Assembly: GCF_932526225.1 (NCBI RefSeq)
Contig: NC_064040.1
Coordinates: forward strand, 17,550,994 to 17,614,993
Reading direction: 5' to 3'
From: Nematostella vectensis
Lineage: Eukaryota; Cnidaria; Anthozoa; Actiniaria; Edwardsiidae
DNA: 64,000 nucleotides
The position numbers and the translations under genes were made by a program. The notes below the pieces were generated by a model. It saw only the letters and a program-made list of their open reading frames with translations, was not told where the DNA came from and searched no databases. Positions 1 to 15,499 of this stretch are shown piece by piece. Positions within the stretch are counted from its first letter, which is position 1, and each line of letters starts with the position of its first letter.

Positions 1-3000
1 GCTACATTGTATGGATACTAACAGAGGCTTATGCTTCATTGTCTGGATACTAACAGAGGCTTATGCTACATTGTATGGTACTAACAGAGGCTTATGCTAC
101 ATTGTATGGATACTAACAGAGGCTTATGCTACATTGTATGGATACTAACAGAGGCTTATGCTTCATTGTCTGGATACTAACAGAGGCTTATGCTACATTG
201 TATGGTACTAACAGAGGCTTATGCTACATTGTATGGATACTAACAGAGGCTTATGCTTCATTGTCTGGATACTAACAGAGGCTTATGCTACATTGTATGG
301 TACTAACAGAGGCTTATGCTACATTGTCTGGATACTAACAGAGGTTTATGCTCCATTGTCTGGATACTAACAGGGGCTTATGCTTCATTGTCTGGATACT
401 AACAGGGGCTTATGCTACACTGTCTGGATACTAACAGAGGCTTATGTTCCATTGTATGGATACTAACAGGGGCTTATGCTCCATTGTCTGGATACTAACA
501 GGGGCTTATGCTCCATTGTCTGTATACTAACAGAGGTTTATGCTCCATTGTATGGATACTAACAGGGGCTTATGTTCTATTGTCTGGATACTAACAGGGG
601 CTTATGCTCCATTGTCTGTATACTAACAGAGGTTAATGCTCCATTGTATGGATACTAACAGGGGCTCATGCTCCATTGTCTGGATACTAACAGGGGCTTA
701 TGCTATATTGTCTGGATACTAACAGAGGCTTATGCTCCATTGTATGGATACTAACAGAGGCTTATGCTCTATTTTATGGATACTAACAGGGGCTTATGCT
801 CCATTGTCTGGATACTAACAGAGGCTTATGCTCCATTGTATGGATACTAACAGAGGCTTATGCTCTATTGTATGGATACTAACAGGGGCTTATGCTACAT
901 CGTCTGGATACTAACAGAGGCTTATGCTATAATGTCTGGATACTAACAGGGGCTTATGCTACATTGTCTGGATACTAACAGAGGCTTATGCTAAATTGTA
1001 TGGATACTAACATAGGCTTATGCTACATTGTATGGATACTAACAGAGGCTTATGCTACATTGTATGGATACTAACAGAGGTTTATGCTACATTGTATGGA
1101 TACTAACAGGGGCTTATGCTTCATTGTCTGGATACTAACAGAGGCTTATGCTACATTGTATGGTACTAACAGAGGCTTATGCTACATTGTATGGATACTA
1201 ACAGAGGCTTATGCTCTATTGTATGGATACTAACAGGGGCTTATGCTTCATTGTCTGGATACTAACAGGGGCTTATGCTACACTGTCTGGATACTAACAG
1301 AGGCTTATGTTCCATTGTATGGATACTAACAGGGGCTTATGCTCCATTGTCTGTATACTAACAGAGGTTTATGCTCCATTGTATGGATACTAACAGGAAT
1401 TTATGCTCCATTGTCTGGATACTAACAGGGGCTTATGCTACATCGTCTGGATACTAATAGAGGCTTATGCTACATTGTATGGATACTAACAGAGGTTTAT
1501 GCTACATTGTATGGATACTAACAGAGGTTTATGCTACATTGTATGGATACTAACAGGGGCTTATGCTACATTGTATGGTACTAACAGAGGTTTATGCTCT
1601 ATTGTATGGATACTAACATGGGCTTATGCTCTATTGTATGGATACTAACAGGGGCTTATGCTACATTGTATGGTACTAACAGAGGCTTATGCTTCATTGT
1701 ATGGATACTAACAGGGGCTTATGCTTCATTGTCTGGATACTAACAGAGGCTTATGCTACATTGTATGGATACTAACAGAGGCTTATGCTTTATTGTCTGG
1801 ATACTAACAGAGGCTTATGCTACATTGTATGGATACTAACAGGGGCTTATGCTTCATTGTCTGGATACTAACAGGGGCTTATGCTACACTGTCTGGATAC
1901 TAACAGAGGCTTATGTTCCATTGTATGGATACTAACAGGGGCTTATGCTCCATTGTCTTGATACTAACAGGGGCTTATGCTCCATTGTCTGTATACTAAC
2001 AGAGGTTTATGCTCCATTGTATGGATACTAACAGGGGCTTATGCTCTATTGTCTGGATACTAACAGGGGCTTATGCTCCATTGTCTGTATACTAACAGAG
2101 GTTTATGCTCCATTGTATGGATACTAACAGGGGCTCATGCTCCATTGTCTGGATACTAACAGGGGCTTATGCTATATTGTCTGGATACTAACAGAGGCTT
2201 ATGCTATATTGTATGGATACTAACAGGGGCTTATGCTACATTGTATGGATACTAACAGGGGCTTATGCTACATTGTATGGATACTAACAGGGGCTTATGC
2301 TCTATTGTATGGATACTAACAGAGGCTTATGCTCTATTGTATGGATACTAACAGAGGCTTATGCTCCATTGTCTGGATACTAACAGAGGCTTATGCTACA
2401 TTGTATGGATACTAACAGGGGCTCATGCTCCATTGTCTGGATACTAACAGGGGCTTATGCTATATTGTTTGGATACTAACAGAGGCTTATGCTATATTGT
2501 ATGGATACTAACAGGGGCTTATGCTTCATTGTCTGGATACTAACAGGGGCTTATGCTACATCGTCTGGATACTAACAGGGGCTCATGCTACATTGTCTGG
2601 ATACTAACAGAGGCTTATGCTCCATTGTCTGGATACTAACAGAGGCTTATGCTACACTGTCTGGATACTAACAGAGGCTCATGCTACATTGTATGGATAC
2701 TAACAGAGGCTCATGCACTATTGTCTGGATACTAACAGGGGCTTATGCTCCATTGTCTGGATACTAACAGGGGCTTATGCTCTATTGTCTGGATACTAAC
2801 AGGGGCTTATGCTCCATTGTCTGGATACTAACAGAGGTTTATGCTCCATTGTATGGATACTAACAGAGGCTTATGCTACATCGTCTGGATACTAACAGAG
2901 GCTTATGCTACATTGTATGGATACTAACAGAGGTTTATGCTACATTGTATGGATACTAACAGGGGCTTATGCTACATTGTCTGGATACTAACAGAGGCTT

Positions 3001-4299
3001 ATGCTACATTGTCTGGATACTAACAGAGGCTTATGCTACATTGTATGGATACTAACAGAGGTTTATGCTACATTGTCTGGATACTAACAGGGGCTTATGC
3101 TACATTGTATGGATACTAACAGGGGCTTATGCTCTATTGTATGGATACTAACAGGGGCTTATGCTACATTGTATGGATACTAACAGAGGCTCATGCTCTA
3201 TTGTATGGATACTAACAGGGGCTTATGCTACATTGTCTGGATACTAACAGAGGCTTATGCTACATTGTCTGGATACTAACAGAGGCTTATGCTACATTGT
3301 ATGGATACTAACAGAGGTTTATGCTACATTGTCTGGATACTAACAGGGGCTTATGCTTCATTGTCTGGATACTAACAGAGGCTTATGCTCTATTGTCTGG
3401 ATACTAACAGAGGCTTATGCTATATTGTATGGATACTAACAGAGGCTTATGCTACATCGTCTGGATACTAACAGAGTCTTATGCTACATTGTATGGATAC
3501 TAAAAGAGGCTTATGCTACATTGTATGGATACTAACAGAGTCTTATGCTACATTGTATGGATACTAACAGGGGCTTATGCTCCATTGTCTGGATACTAAC
3601 AGAGGCTTATGCTCTATTGTCTGGATACTAACAGAGGTTTATGCTACATTGTATGGATACTAACAGAGGTTTATGCTACATTGTATGGATACTAACAGGG
3701 GCTTATGCTACATCGTCTGGATACTAACAGAGGCTTATGCTACATTGTATGGATACTAACAGAGGTTTATGCTACATTGTATGGATACTAACATGGGTTT
3801 ATGCTACATTGTATGGATACTAACAGAGGCTTATGCTATATTGTCTGGATACTAACAGGGGCTTATGCTCTATTGTATGGATACTAACAGAGGTTTATGC
3901 TACATTGTATGGATACTAACAGAGGCTTATGCTACATTGTCTGGATACTAACAGGGGCTTATGCTCTATTGTATGGATACTAACAGAGGCTTATGCTTCA
4001 TTGTCTGGATACTAACAGAGGCTTATGCTACATTGTATGGTACTAACAGAGGCTTATGCTTCATTGTCTGGATACTAACAGGGGCTTATGCTACATCGTC
4101 TGGATACTAACAGAGGCTTATGCTACATTGTATGGATACTAACAGAGGTTTATGCTACATTGTATGGATACTAACAGAGGTTTATGCTACATTGTATGGA
4201 TACTAACAGAGGCTTATGCTATATTGTCTGGATACTAACAGGGGCTTATGCTACATTGTATGGTACTAACAGAGGCTTATGCTTCATTGTCTGGATACT

Positions 4300-7200
4300 A
4301 ACAGAGGCTTATGCTTCATTGTCTGGATACTAACAGGGGCTATGCTAAATTGTATGGATACTAACAGAGGCTTATGCTCCATTGTCTGGATACTAACAGG
4401 GGCTTATGCTACATCGTCTGGATACTAACAGAGGCTTATGCTACATTGTATGGATACTAACAGAGGTTTATGCTTCATTGTCTGGATACTAACAGAGGTT
4501 TATGCTCCATTGTCTGGATACTAACAGGGGCTTATGCTACATCGTCTGGATACTAACAGAGGCTTATGCTACATTGTATGGATACTAACAGAGGTTTATG
4601 CTACATTGTATGGATACTAACAGAGGTTTATGCTACATTGTATGGATACTAACAGGGGCTTATGCTACATTGTATGGATACTAACAGTGGATCATGCTCT
4701 ATTGTCTGGATACTAACAGGGGCTTATTCTACATTGTATGGATACTAACAGGGGATTATGCTTCATTGTCTGGATACTAACAGGGGCTTATGCTACATTG
4801 TATGGATACTAACAGAGGCTTATGCTACATTGTATGGATACTAACAGAAGCTTATGCTACATTGTATGGATACTAACAGAGGCTTATGCTACACTGTCTG
4901 GATACTAACAGGGGCTTATGCTTCATTGTATGGATACTAACAGGGGCTTATGCTCTATTGTATGGATACTAACAGGGGCTTATGCTTCATTGTCTGGATA
5001 CTAACAGGGGCTTATGCTACACTGTCTGGATACTAACAGAGGCTTATGTTCCATTGTATGGATACTAACAGGGGCTTATGCTCCATTGTCTGGATACTAA
5101 CAGGGGCTTATGCTCCATTGTCTGTATACTAACAGAGGTTTATGCTCCATTGTATGGATACTAACAGGGGCTTATGCTCCATTGTCTGGATACTAACAGG
5201 GGCTTATGCTCTATTGTCTGGATACTAACAGGGGCTTATGCTCCATTGTCTGGATACTAACAGAGGTTTATACTCCATTGTATGGATACTAACAGAGGCT
5301 TATGCTACATCGTCTGGATACTAACAGAGGCTTATGCTACATTGTATGGATACTAACAGAGGTTTATGCTACATTGTATGGATACTAACAGGGGCTTATG
5401 CTACATTGTCTGGATACTAACAGAGGCTTATGCTACATTGTCTGGATACTAACAGAGGCTTATGCTACATTGTATGGATACTAACAGAGGTTTATGCTAC
5501 ATTGTCTGGATACTAACAGGGGCTTATGCTACATTGTATGGATACTAACAGGGGCTTATGCTCTATTGTATGGATACTAACAGGGGCTTATGCTACATTG
5601 TATGGATACTAACAGAGGCTCATGCTCTATTGTATGGATACTAACAGGGGCTTATGCTACATTGTCTGGATACTAACAGAGGCTTATGCTACATTGTCTG
5701 GATACTAACAGAGGCTTATGCTACATTGTATGGATACTAACAGAGGTTTATGCTACATTGTATGGTACTAACAGAGGTTTATGCTACATTGTCTGGATAC
5801 TAACAGGGGCTTATGCTTCATTGTCTGGATACTAACAGAGGCTTATGCTCTATTGTCTGGATACTAACAGAGGCTTATGCTATATTGTATGGATACTAAC
5901 AGAGGCTTATGCTACATCGTCTGGATACTAACAGAGTCTTATGCTACATTGTATGGATACTAAAAGAGGCTTATGCTACATTGTATGGATACTAACAGAG
6001 TCTTATGCTACATTGTATGGATACTAACAGGGGCTTATGCTCCATTGTCTGGATACTAACAGAGGCTTATGCTCTATTGTCTGGATACTAACAGAGGTTT
6101 ATGCTACATTGTATGGATACTAACAGAGGTTTATGCTACATTGTATGGATACTAACAGGGGCTTATGCTACATCGTCTGGATACTAACAGAGGCTTATGC
6201 TACATTGTATAGATACTAACAGAGGTTTATGCTACATTGTATGGATACTAACATGGGTTTATGCTACATTGTATGGATACTAACAGAGGCTTATGCTATA
6301 TTGTCTGGATACTAACAGGGGCTTATGCTCTATTGTATGGATACTAACAGAGGTTTATGCTACATTGTATGGATACTAACAGAGGCTTATGCTACATTGT
6401 CTGGATACTAACAGGGGCTTATGCTCTATTGTATGGATACTAACAGGGGCTCATGCTCTATTGTATGGATACTAACAGAGGCTTATGCTTCATTGTCTGG
6501 ATACTAACAGAGGCTTATGCTACATTGTATGGTACTAACAGAGGCTTATGCTTCATTGTCTGGATACTAACAGGGGCTTATGCTACATCGTCTGGATACT
6601 AACAGAGGCTTATGCTACATTGTATGGTACTAACAGAGGCTTATGCTTCATTGTCTGGATACTAACAGAGGCTTATGCTTCATTGTCTGGATACTAACAG
6701 GGGCTATGCTAAATTGTATGGATACTAACAGAGGCTTATGCTACATTGTATGGATACTAACAGAGGTTTATGCTACATTGTATGGATACTAACAGGGGCT
6801 TATGCTACATTGTATGGTACTAACAGAGGTTTATGCTCTATTGTATGGATACTAACATGGGCTTATGCTCTATTGTATGGATACTAACAGGGGCTTATGC
6901 TACATTGTATGGTACTAACAGAGGCTTATGCTTCATTGTATGGATACTAACAGGGGCTTATGCTACATCGTCTGGATACTAACAGAGGCTTATGCTACAT
7001 TGTATGGATACTAACAGAGGTTTATGCTACATTGTATGGATACTAACAGAGGTTTATGCTACATTGTATGGATACTAACAGGGGCTTATGCTACATTGTA
7101 TGGTACTAACAGAGGCTTATGCTTCATTGTCTGGATACTAACAGGGGCTTATGCTCCATTGTCTGGATACTAACAGGGGCTTATGCTACATTGTATGGTA

Positions 7201-10200
7201 CTAACAGAGGCTTATGCTTCATTGTATGGATACTAACAGGGGCTTATGCTTCATTGTCTGGATACTAACAGAGGCTTATGCTACATTGTATGGATACTAA
7301 CAGAGGTTTATGCTACATTGTATGGATACTAGCAGAGGTTTATGCTACATTGTATGGATACTAACAGAGGCTTATGCTATATTGTCTGGATACTAACAGG
7401 GGCTTATGCTCTATTGTATGGATACTAACAGAGGTTTATGCTACATTGTATGGATACTAACAGAGGCTTATGCTACATTGTCTGGATACTAACAGGGGCT
7501 TATGCTATTTTGTATGGATACTAACAGGGGCTCATGCTCTATTGTATGGATACTAACAGAGGCTTATGCTACATTGTATGGATACTAACAGAGGTTTATG
7601 CTACATTGTATGGATACTAACAGAGGTTTATGCTACATTGTATGGATACTAACAGAGGCTTATGCTATATTGTCTGGAAACTAACAGGGGCTTATGCTCT
7701 ATTGTATGGATACTAACAGAGGCTTATGCTTCATTGTCTGGATACTAACAGAGGCTTATGCTACATTGTATGGTACTAACAGAGGCTTATGCTTCATTGT
7801 CTGGATACTAACAGAGGCTTATGCTTCATTGTCTGGATACTAACAGAGGCTTATGCTACATTGTCTGGATACTAACAGGGGCTTATGCTACATCGTCTGG
7901 ATACTAACAGAGGCTTATGCTACATTGTATGGATACTAACAGAGGTTTATGCTACATTGTATGGATACTAACAGAGGTTTATGCTACATTGTCTGGATAC
8001 TAACAGGGGCTTATGCTATTTTGTATGGATACTAACAGGGGCTCATGCTCTATTGTATGGATACTAACAGAGGCTTATGCTACATTGTATGGATACTAAC
8101 AGAGGTTTATGCTACATTGTATGGATACTAACAGAGGCTTATGCTACATTGTATGGTACTAACAGAGGCTTATGCTTTATTGTCTGGATACTAACAGGGG
8201 CTTATGCTACATTGTATGGTACTAACAGAGGCTTATGCTCCATTGTCTGGATACTAACAGGGGCTTATGTTCTATTGTATGGATACTAACAGGTGCTCAT
8301 GCTCTATTGTATGGATACTAACAGAGGCTTATGCTTCATTGTCTGGATACTAACAGAGGCTTATGCTACATTGTATGGTACTAACAGAGGCTTATGCTTC
8401 ATTGTCTGGATACTAACAGGGGCTTATGCTACATCGTCTGGATACTAACAGAGGCTTATGCTACATTGTATGGTACTAACAGAGGCTTATGCTTCATTGT
8501 CTGGATACTAACAGAGGCTTATGCTTCATTGTCTGGATACTAACAGGGGCTATGCTAAATTGTATGGATACTAACAGAGGCTTATGCTCCATTGTCTGGA
8601 TACTAACAGGGGCTTATGCTACATCGTCTGGATACTAACAGAGGCTTATGCTACATTGTATGGATACTAACAGAGGTTTATGCTACATTGTATGGATACT
8701 AACAGAGGTTTATGCTACATTGTATGGATACTAACAGGGGCTTATGCTCCATTGTATGGTACTAACAGAGGCTTATGCTTCATTGTCTGGATACTAACAG
8801 GGGCTTATGCTACATTGTATGGTACTAACAGAGGCTTATGCTCCATTGTATGGTACTAACAGAGGCTTATGCTTCATTGTATGGTACTAACAGGGGCTTA
8901 TGCTTCATTGTATGGATACTAACAGGGGCTTATGCTCCATTGTATGGTACTAACAGAGGCTTATGCTTCATTGTCTGGATACTAACAGGGGCTTATGCTT
9001 CATTGTATGGATACTAACAGGGGCTTATGCTCTATTGTATGGATACTAACAGGGGCTTATGCTTCATTGTCTGGATACTAACAGGGGCTTATGCTACATC
9101 GTCTGGATACTAACAGAGGCTTATGCTACATTGTATGGTACTAACAGAGGCTCATGCTACATTGTATGGATACTAACAGAGGCTCATGCACTATTGTCTG
9201 GATACTAACAGGGGCTTATGCTCCATTGTCTGGATACTAACAGGGGCTTATGCTCCATTGTCTGGATACTAACAGGGGCTTATGCTACATCGTCTGGATA
9301 CTAACAGAGGCTTATGCTACATTGTATCGATACTAACAGAGGTTTATGCTACATTGTATGGATACTAACAGAGGTTTATGCTCCATTGTCTGGATACTAA
9401 CAGAGGCTTATGCTCCATTGTCTGGATACTAACAGAGGCTTATGCTACACTGTCTGGATACTAACAGAGGCTTATGTTCCATTGTATGGATACTAACAGG
9501 GGCTTATGCTCCATTGTCTGGATACTAACAGGGGCTTATGCTCCATTGTCTGTATACTAACAGAGGTTTATGCTCCATTGTATGGATACTAACAGGGGCT
9601 TATGCTCCATTGTCTGGATACTAACAGGGGCTTATGCTACATCGTCTGAATACTAACAGAGGCTTATGCTACATTGTATGGATACTAACAGAGGTTTATG
9701 CTACATTGTATGGATACTAACAGAGGTTTATGCTACATTGTATGGATACTAACAGGGGCTTATGCTACATTGTATGGTACTAACAGAGGTTTATGCTCTA
9801 TTGTATGGATACTAACATGGGCTTATGCTCTATTGTATGGATACTAACAGGGGCTTATGCTACATTGTATGGTACTAACAGAGGCTTATGCTTCATTGTA
9901 TGGATACTAACAGGGGCTTATGCTTCATTGTCTGTATACTAACAGAGGCTTATGCTACATTGTATGGATACTAACAGAGGCTTATGCTTCATTGTCTGGA
10001 TACTAACAGAGGCTTATGCTACATTGTATGGTACTAACAGAGGCTTATGCTACATTGTATGGATACTAACAGGGGCTTATGCTTCATTGTCTGGATACTA
10101 ACAGGGGCTTATGCTACACTGTCTGGATTCTAACAGAGGCTTATGTTCCATTGTATGGATACTAACAGGGGCTTATGCTCCATTGTCTGGATACTAACAG

Positions 10201-13200
10201 GGGCTTATGCTCCATTGTCTGTATACTAACAGAGGTTTATGCTCCATTGTATGGATATTAACAGGGGCTTATGTTCTATTGTCTGGATACTAACAGGGGC
10301 TTATGCTACATCGTCTGGATACTAACAGAGGCTTATGCTACATTGTATGGATACTAACAGAGGTTTATGCTACATTGTATGGATACTAACAGAGGTTTAT
10401 GCTACATTGTATGGATACTAACAGGGGCTTATGCTCCATTGTATGGTACTAACAGAGGCTTATGCTTCATTGTCTGGATACTAACAGGGGCTTATGCTAC
10501 ATTGTATGGTACTAACAGAGGCTTATGCTCCATTGTATGGTACTAACAGAGGCTTATGCTTCATTGTATGGTACTAACAGGGGCTTATGCTTCATTGTAT
10601 GGATACTAACAGGGGCTTATGCTCCATTGTATGGTACTAACAGAGGCTTATGCTTCATTGTCTGGATACTAACAGGGGCTTATGCTTCATTGTATGGATA
10701 CTAACAGGGGCTTATGCTCTATTGTATGGATACTAACAGGGGCTTATGCTTCATTGTCTGGATACTAACAGGGGCTTATGCTTCATTGTCTGGATACTAA
10801 CAGGGGCTATGCTAAATTGTATGGATACTAACAGAGGCTTATGCTCCATTGTCTGGATACTAACAGGGGCTTATGCTACATCGTCTGGATACTAACAGAG
10901 GCTTATGCTACATTGTATGGATACTAACAGAGGTTTATGCTTCATTGTCTGGATACTAACAGAGGTTTATGCTCCATTGTCTGGATACTAACAGGGGCTT
11001 ATGCTACATCGTCTGGATACTAACAGAGGCTTATGCTACATTGTATGGATACTAACAGAGGTTTATGCTACATTGTATGGATACTAACAGGGGCTTATGC
11101 TCTATTGTCTGGATACTAACAGAGGTTTATGCTACATTGTATGGATACTAACAGAGGTTTATGCTACATTGTATGGATACTAACAGGGGCTTATGCTACA
11201 TTGTATGGATACTAACAGTGGATCATGCTCTATTGTCTGGATACTAACAGGGGCTTATTCTACATTGTATGGATACTAACAGGGGATTATGCTTCATTGT
11301 CTGGATACTAACAGGGGCTTATGCTACATTGTATGGATACTAACAGAGGCTTATGCTACATTGTATGGATACTAACAGAAGCTTATGCTACATTGTATGG
11401 ATACTAACAGAGGCTTATGCTACACTGTCTGGATACTAACAGGGGCTTATGCTTCATTGTATGGATACTAACAGGGGCTTATGCTCTATTGTATGGATAC
11501 TAACAGGGGCTTATGCTTCATTGTCTGGATACTAACAGGGGCTTATGCTACACTGTCTGGATACTAACAGAGGCTTATGTTCCATTGTATGGATACTAAC
11601 AGGGGCTTATGCTCCATTGTCTGGATACTAACAGGGGCTTATGCTCCATTGTCTGTATACTAACAGAGGTTTATGCTCCATTGTATGGATACTAACAGGG
11701 GCTTATGCTCCATTGTCTGGATACTAACAGGGGCTTATGCTCTATTGTCTGGATACTAACAGGGGCTTATGCTCCATTGTCTGGATACTAACAGAGGTTT
11801 ATACTCCATTGTATGGATACTAACAGAGGCTTATGCTACATCGTCTGGATACTAACAGAGGCTTATGCTACATTGTATGGATACTAACAGAGGTTTATGC
11901 TACATTGTATGGATACTAACAGGGGCTTATGCTACATTGTCTGGATACTAACAGAGGCTTATGCTACATTGTCTGGATACTAACAGAGGCTTATGCTACA
12001 TTGTATGGATACTAACAGAGGTTTATGCTACATTGTCTGGATACTAACAGGGGCTTATGCTACATTGTATGGATACTAACAGGGGCTTATGCTCTATTGT
12101 ATGGATACTAACAGGGGCTTATGCTACATTGTATGGATACTAACAGAGGCTCATGCTCTATTGTATGGATACTAACAGGGGCTTATGCTACATTGTCTGG
12201 ATACTAACAGAGGCTTATGCTACATTGTCTGGATACTAACAGAGGCTTATGCTACATTGTATGGATACTAACAGAGGTTTATGCTACATTGTATGGTACT
12301 AACAGAGGTTTATGCTACATTGTCTGGATACTAACAGGGGCTTATGCTTCATTGTCTGGATACTAACAGAGGCTTATGCTCTATTGTCTGGATACTAACA
12401 GAGGCTTATGCTACATCGTCTGGATACTAACAGAGTCTTATGCTACATTGTATGGATACTAAAAGAGGCTTATGCTACATTGTATGGATACTAACAGAGT
12501 CTTATGCTACATTGTATGGATACTAACAGGGGCTTATGCTCCATTGTCTGGATACTAACAGAGGCTTATGCTCTATTGTCTGGATACTAACAGAGGTTTA
12601 TGCTACATTGTATGGATACTAACAGAGGTTTATGCTACATTGTATGGATACTAACAGGGGCTTATGCTACATCGTCTGGATACTAACAGAGGCTTATGCT
12701 ACATTGTATAGATACTAACAGAGGTTTATGCTACATTGTATGGATACTAACATGGGTTTATGCTACATTGTATGGATACTAACAGAGGCTTATGCTATAT
12801 TGTCTGGATACTAACAGGGGCTTATGCTCTATTGTATGGATACTAACAGAGGTTTATGCTACATTGTATGGATACTAACAGAGGCTTATGCTACATTGTC
12901 TGGATACTAACAGGGGCTTATGCTCTATTGTATGGATACTAACAGGGGCTCATGCTCTATTGTATGGATACTAACAGAGGCTTATGCTTCATTGTCTGGA
13001 TACTAACAGAGGCTTATGCTACATTGTATGGATACTAACAGAGGCTTATGCTACATTGTCTGGATACTAACAGGGGCTTATGCTACATTGTATGGTACTA
13101 ACAGAGGCTTATGCTTCATTGTCTGGATACTAACAGGGGCTTATGCTACATCGTCTGGATACTAACAGAGGCTTATGCTACATTGTATGGTACTAACAGA

Positions 13201-15400
13201 GGCTTATGCTTCATTGTCTGGATACTAACAGAGGCTTATGCTTTATTGTCTGGATACTAACAGGGGCTATGCTAAATTGTATGGATACTAACAGAGGCTT
13301 ATGCTCCATTGTCTGGATACTAACAGGGGCTTATGCTACATCGTCTGGATACTAACAGAGGCTTATGCTACATTGTATGGATACTAACAGAGGTTTATGC
13401 TACATTGTATGGATACTAACAGAGGTTTATGCTACATTGTATGGATACTAACAGGGGCTTATGCTACATTGTATGGTACTAACAGAGGCTTATGCTTCAT
13501 TGTCTGGATACTAACAGGGGCTTATGCTCCATTGTCTGGATACTAACAGGGGCTTATGCTACATTGTATGGTACTAACAGAGGCTTATGCTTCATTGTAT
13601 GGATACTAACAGGGGCTTATGCTTCATTGTCTGGATACTAACAGAGGCTTATGCTACATTGTATGGATACTAACAGAGGTTTATGCTACATTGTATGGAT
13701 ACTAACAGAGGTTTATGCTACATTGTATGGATACTAACAGAGGCTTATGCTATATTGTCTGGATACTAACAGGGGCTTATGCTCTATTGTATGGATACTA
13801 ACAGAGGTTTATGCTACATTGTATGGATACTAACAGAGGCTTATGCTACATTGTCTGGATACTAACAGGGGCTTATGCTATTTTGTATGGATACTAACAG
13901 GGGCTCATGCTCTATTGTATGGATACTAACAGAGGCTTATGCTACATTGTATGGATACTAACAGAGGTTTATGCTACATTGTATGGATACTAACAGAGGT
14001 TTATGCTACATTGTATGGATACTAACAGAGGCTTATGCTATATTGTCTGGATACTAACAGGGGCTTATGCTCTATTGTATGGATACTAACAGAGGCTTAT
14101 GCTTCATTGTCTGGATACTAACAGAGGCTTATGCTTCATTGTCTGGATACTAACAGAGGCTTATGCTTCATTGTCTGGATACTAACAGGGGCTTATGCTT
14201 CATTGTCTGGATACTAACAGAGGCTTATGCTTCATTGTCTGGATACTAACAGGGGCTATGCTAAATTGTCTGGATACTAACAGAGGCTTATGCTCCATTG
14301 TCTGGATACTAACAGGGGCTTATGCTACATCGTCTGGATACTAACAGAGGCTTATGCTACATTGTATGGATACTAACAGAGGTTTATGCTACATTGTATG
14401 GATACTAACAGAGGTTTATGCTACATTGTCTGGATACTAACAGGGGCTTATGCTATTTTGTATGGATACTAACAGGGGCTCATGCTCTATTGTATGGATA
14501 CTAACAGAGGCTTATGCTACATTGTATGGATACTAACAGAGGTTTATGCTACATTGTATGGATACTAACAGAGGTTTATGCTACATTGTATGGATACTAA
14601 CAGAGGCTTATGCTATATTGTCTGGATACTAACAGGGGCTTATGCTCTATTGTATGGATACTAACAGAGGCTTATGCTTCATTGTCTGGATACTAACAGA
14701 GGCTTATGCTACATTGTATGGTACTAACAGAGGCTTATGCTTTATTGTCTGGATACTAACAGGGGCTTATGCTACATTGTATGGTACTAACAGAGGCTTA
14801 TGCTCCATTGTCTGGATACTAACAGGGGCTTATGTTCTATTGTATGGATACTAACAGGTGCTCATGCTCTATTGTATGGATACTAACAGAGGCTTATGCT
14901 TCATTGTCTGGATACTAACAGAGGCTTATGCTACATTGTATGGTACTAACAGAGGCTTATGCTTCATTGTCTGGATACTAACAGGGGCTTATGCTACATC
15001 GTCTGGATACTAACAGAGGCTTATGCTACATTGTATGGTACTAACAGAGGCTTATGCTTCATTGTCTGGATACTAACAGAGGCTTATGCTTCATTGTCTG
15101 GATACTAACAGGGGCTATGCTAAATTGTATGGATACTAACAGAGGCTTATGCTCCATTGTCTGGATACTAACAGGGGCTTATGCTACATCGTCTGGATAC
15201 TAACAGAGGCTTATGCTACATTGTATGGATACTAACAGAGGTTTATGCTACATTGTATGGATACTAACAGAGGTTTATGCTACATTGTATGGATACTAAC
15301 AGGGGCTTATGCTCCATTGTATGGTACTAACAGAGGCTTATGCTCCATTGTCTGGATACTAACAGGGGCTTATGCTCCATTGTCTGGATACTAACAGGGG
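4300..15400. repeat. About 6.5-kb higher-order duplication within the satellite
   Basis: Rare unit variants recur in the same order at two places. CAGTGGATCATG occurs at 4685 and again at 11216 (offset 6,531). The AACAGAAGC variant, the TATACTCC variant, the ACTAAAAGAGG variant and the TATAGATAC variant (6208 and 12707, offset 6,499) follow in both places. The offsets differ by single unit gains or losses. This supports a segmental duplication of roughly 6.5 kb inside the array. The GGTGCTCATG marker is found near 8291 and 14856 and a third time near 18837, so part of the block has further copies. Boundaries are approximate. Confidence 0.8.
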
Positions 15401-15499
15401 CTTATGCTACATCGTCTGGATACTAACAGAGGCTTATGCTTCATTGTATGGATACTAACAGAGGCTTATGCTTCATTGTCTGGATACTAACAGGGGCTT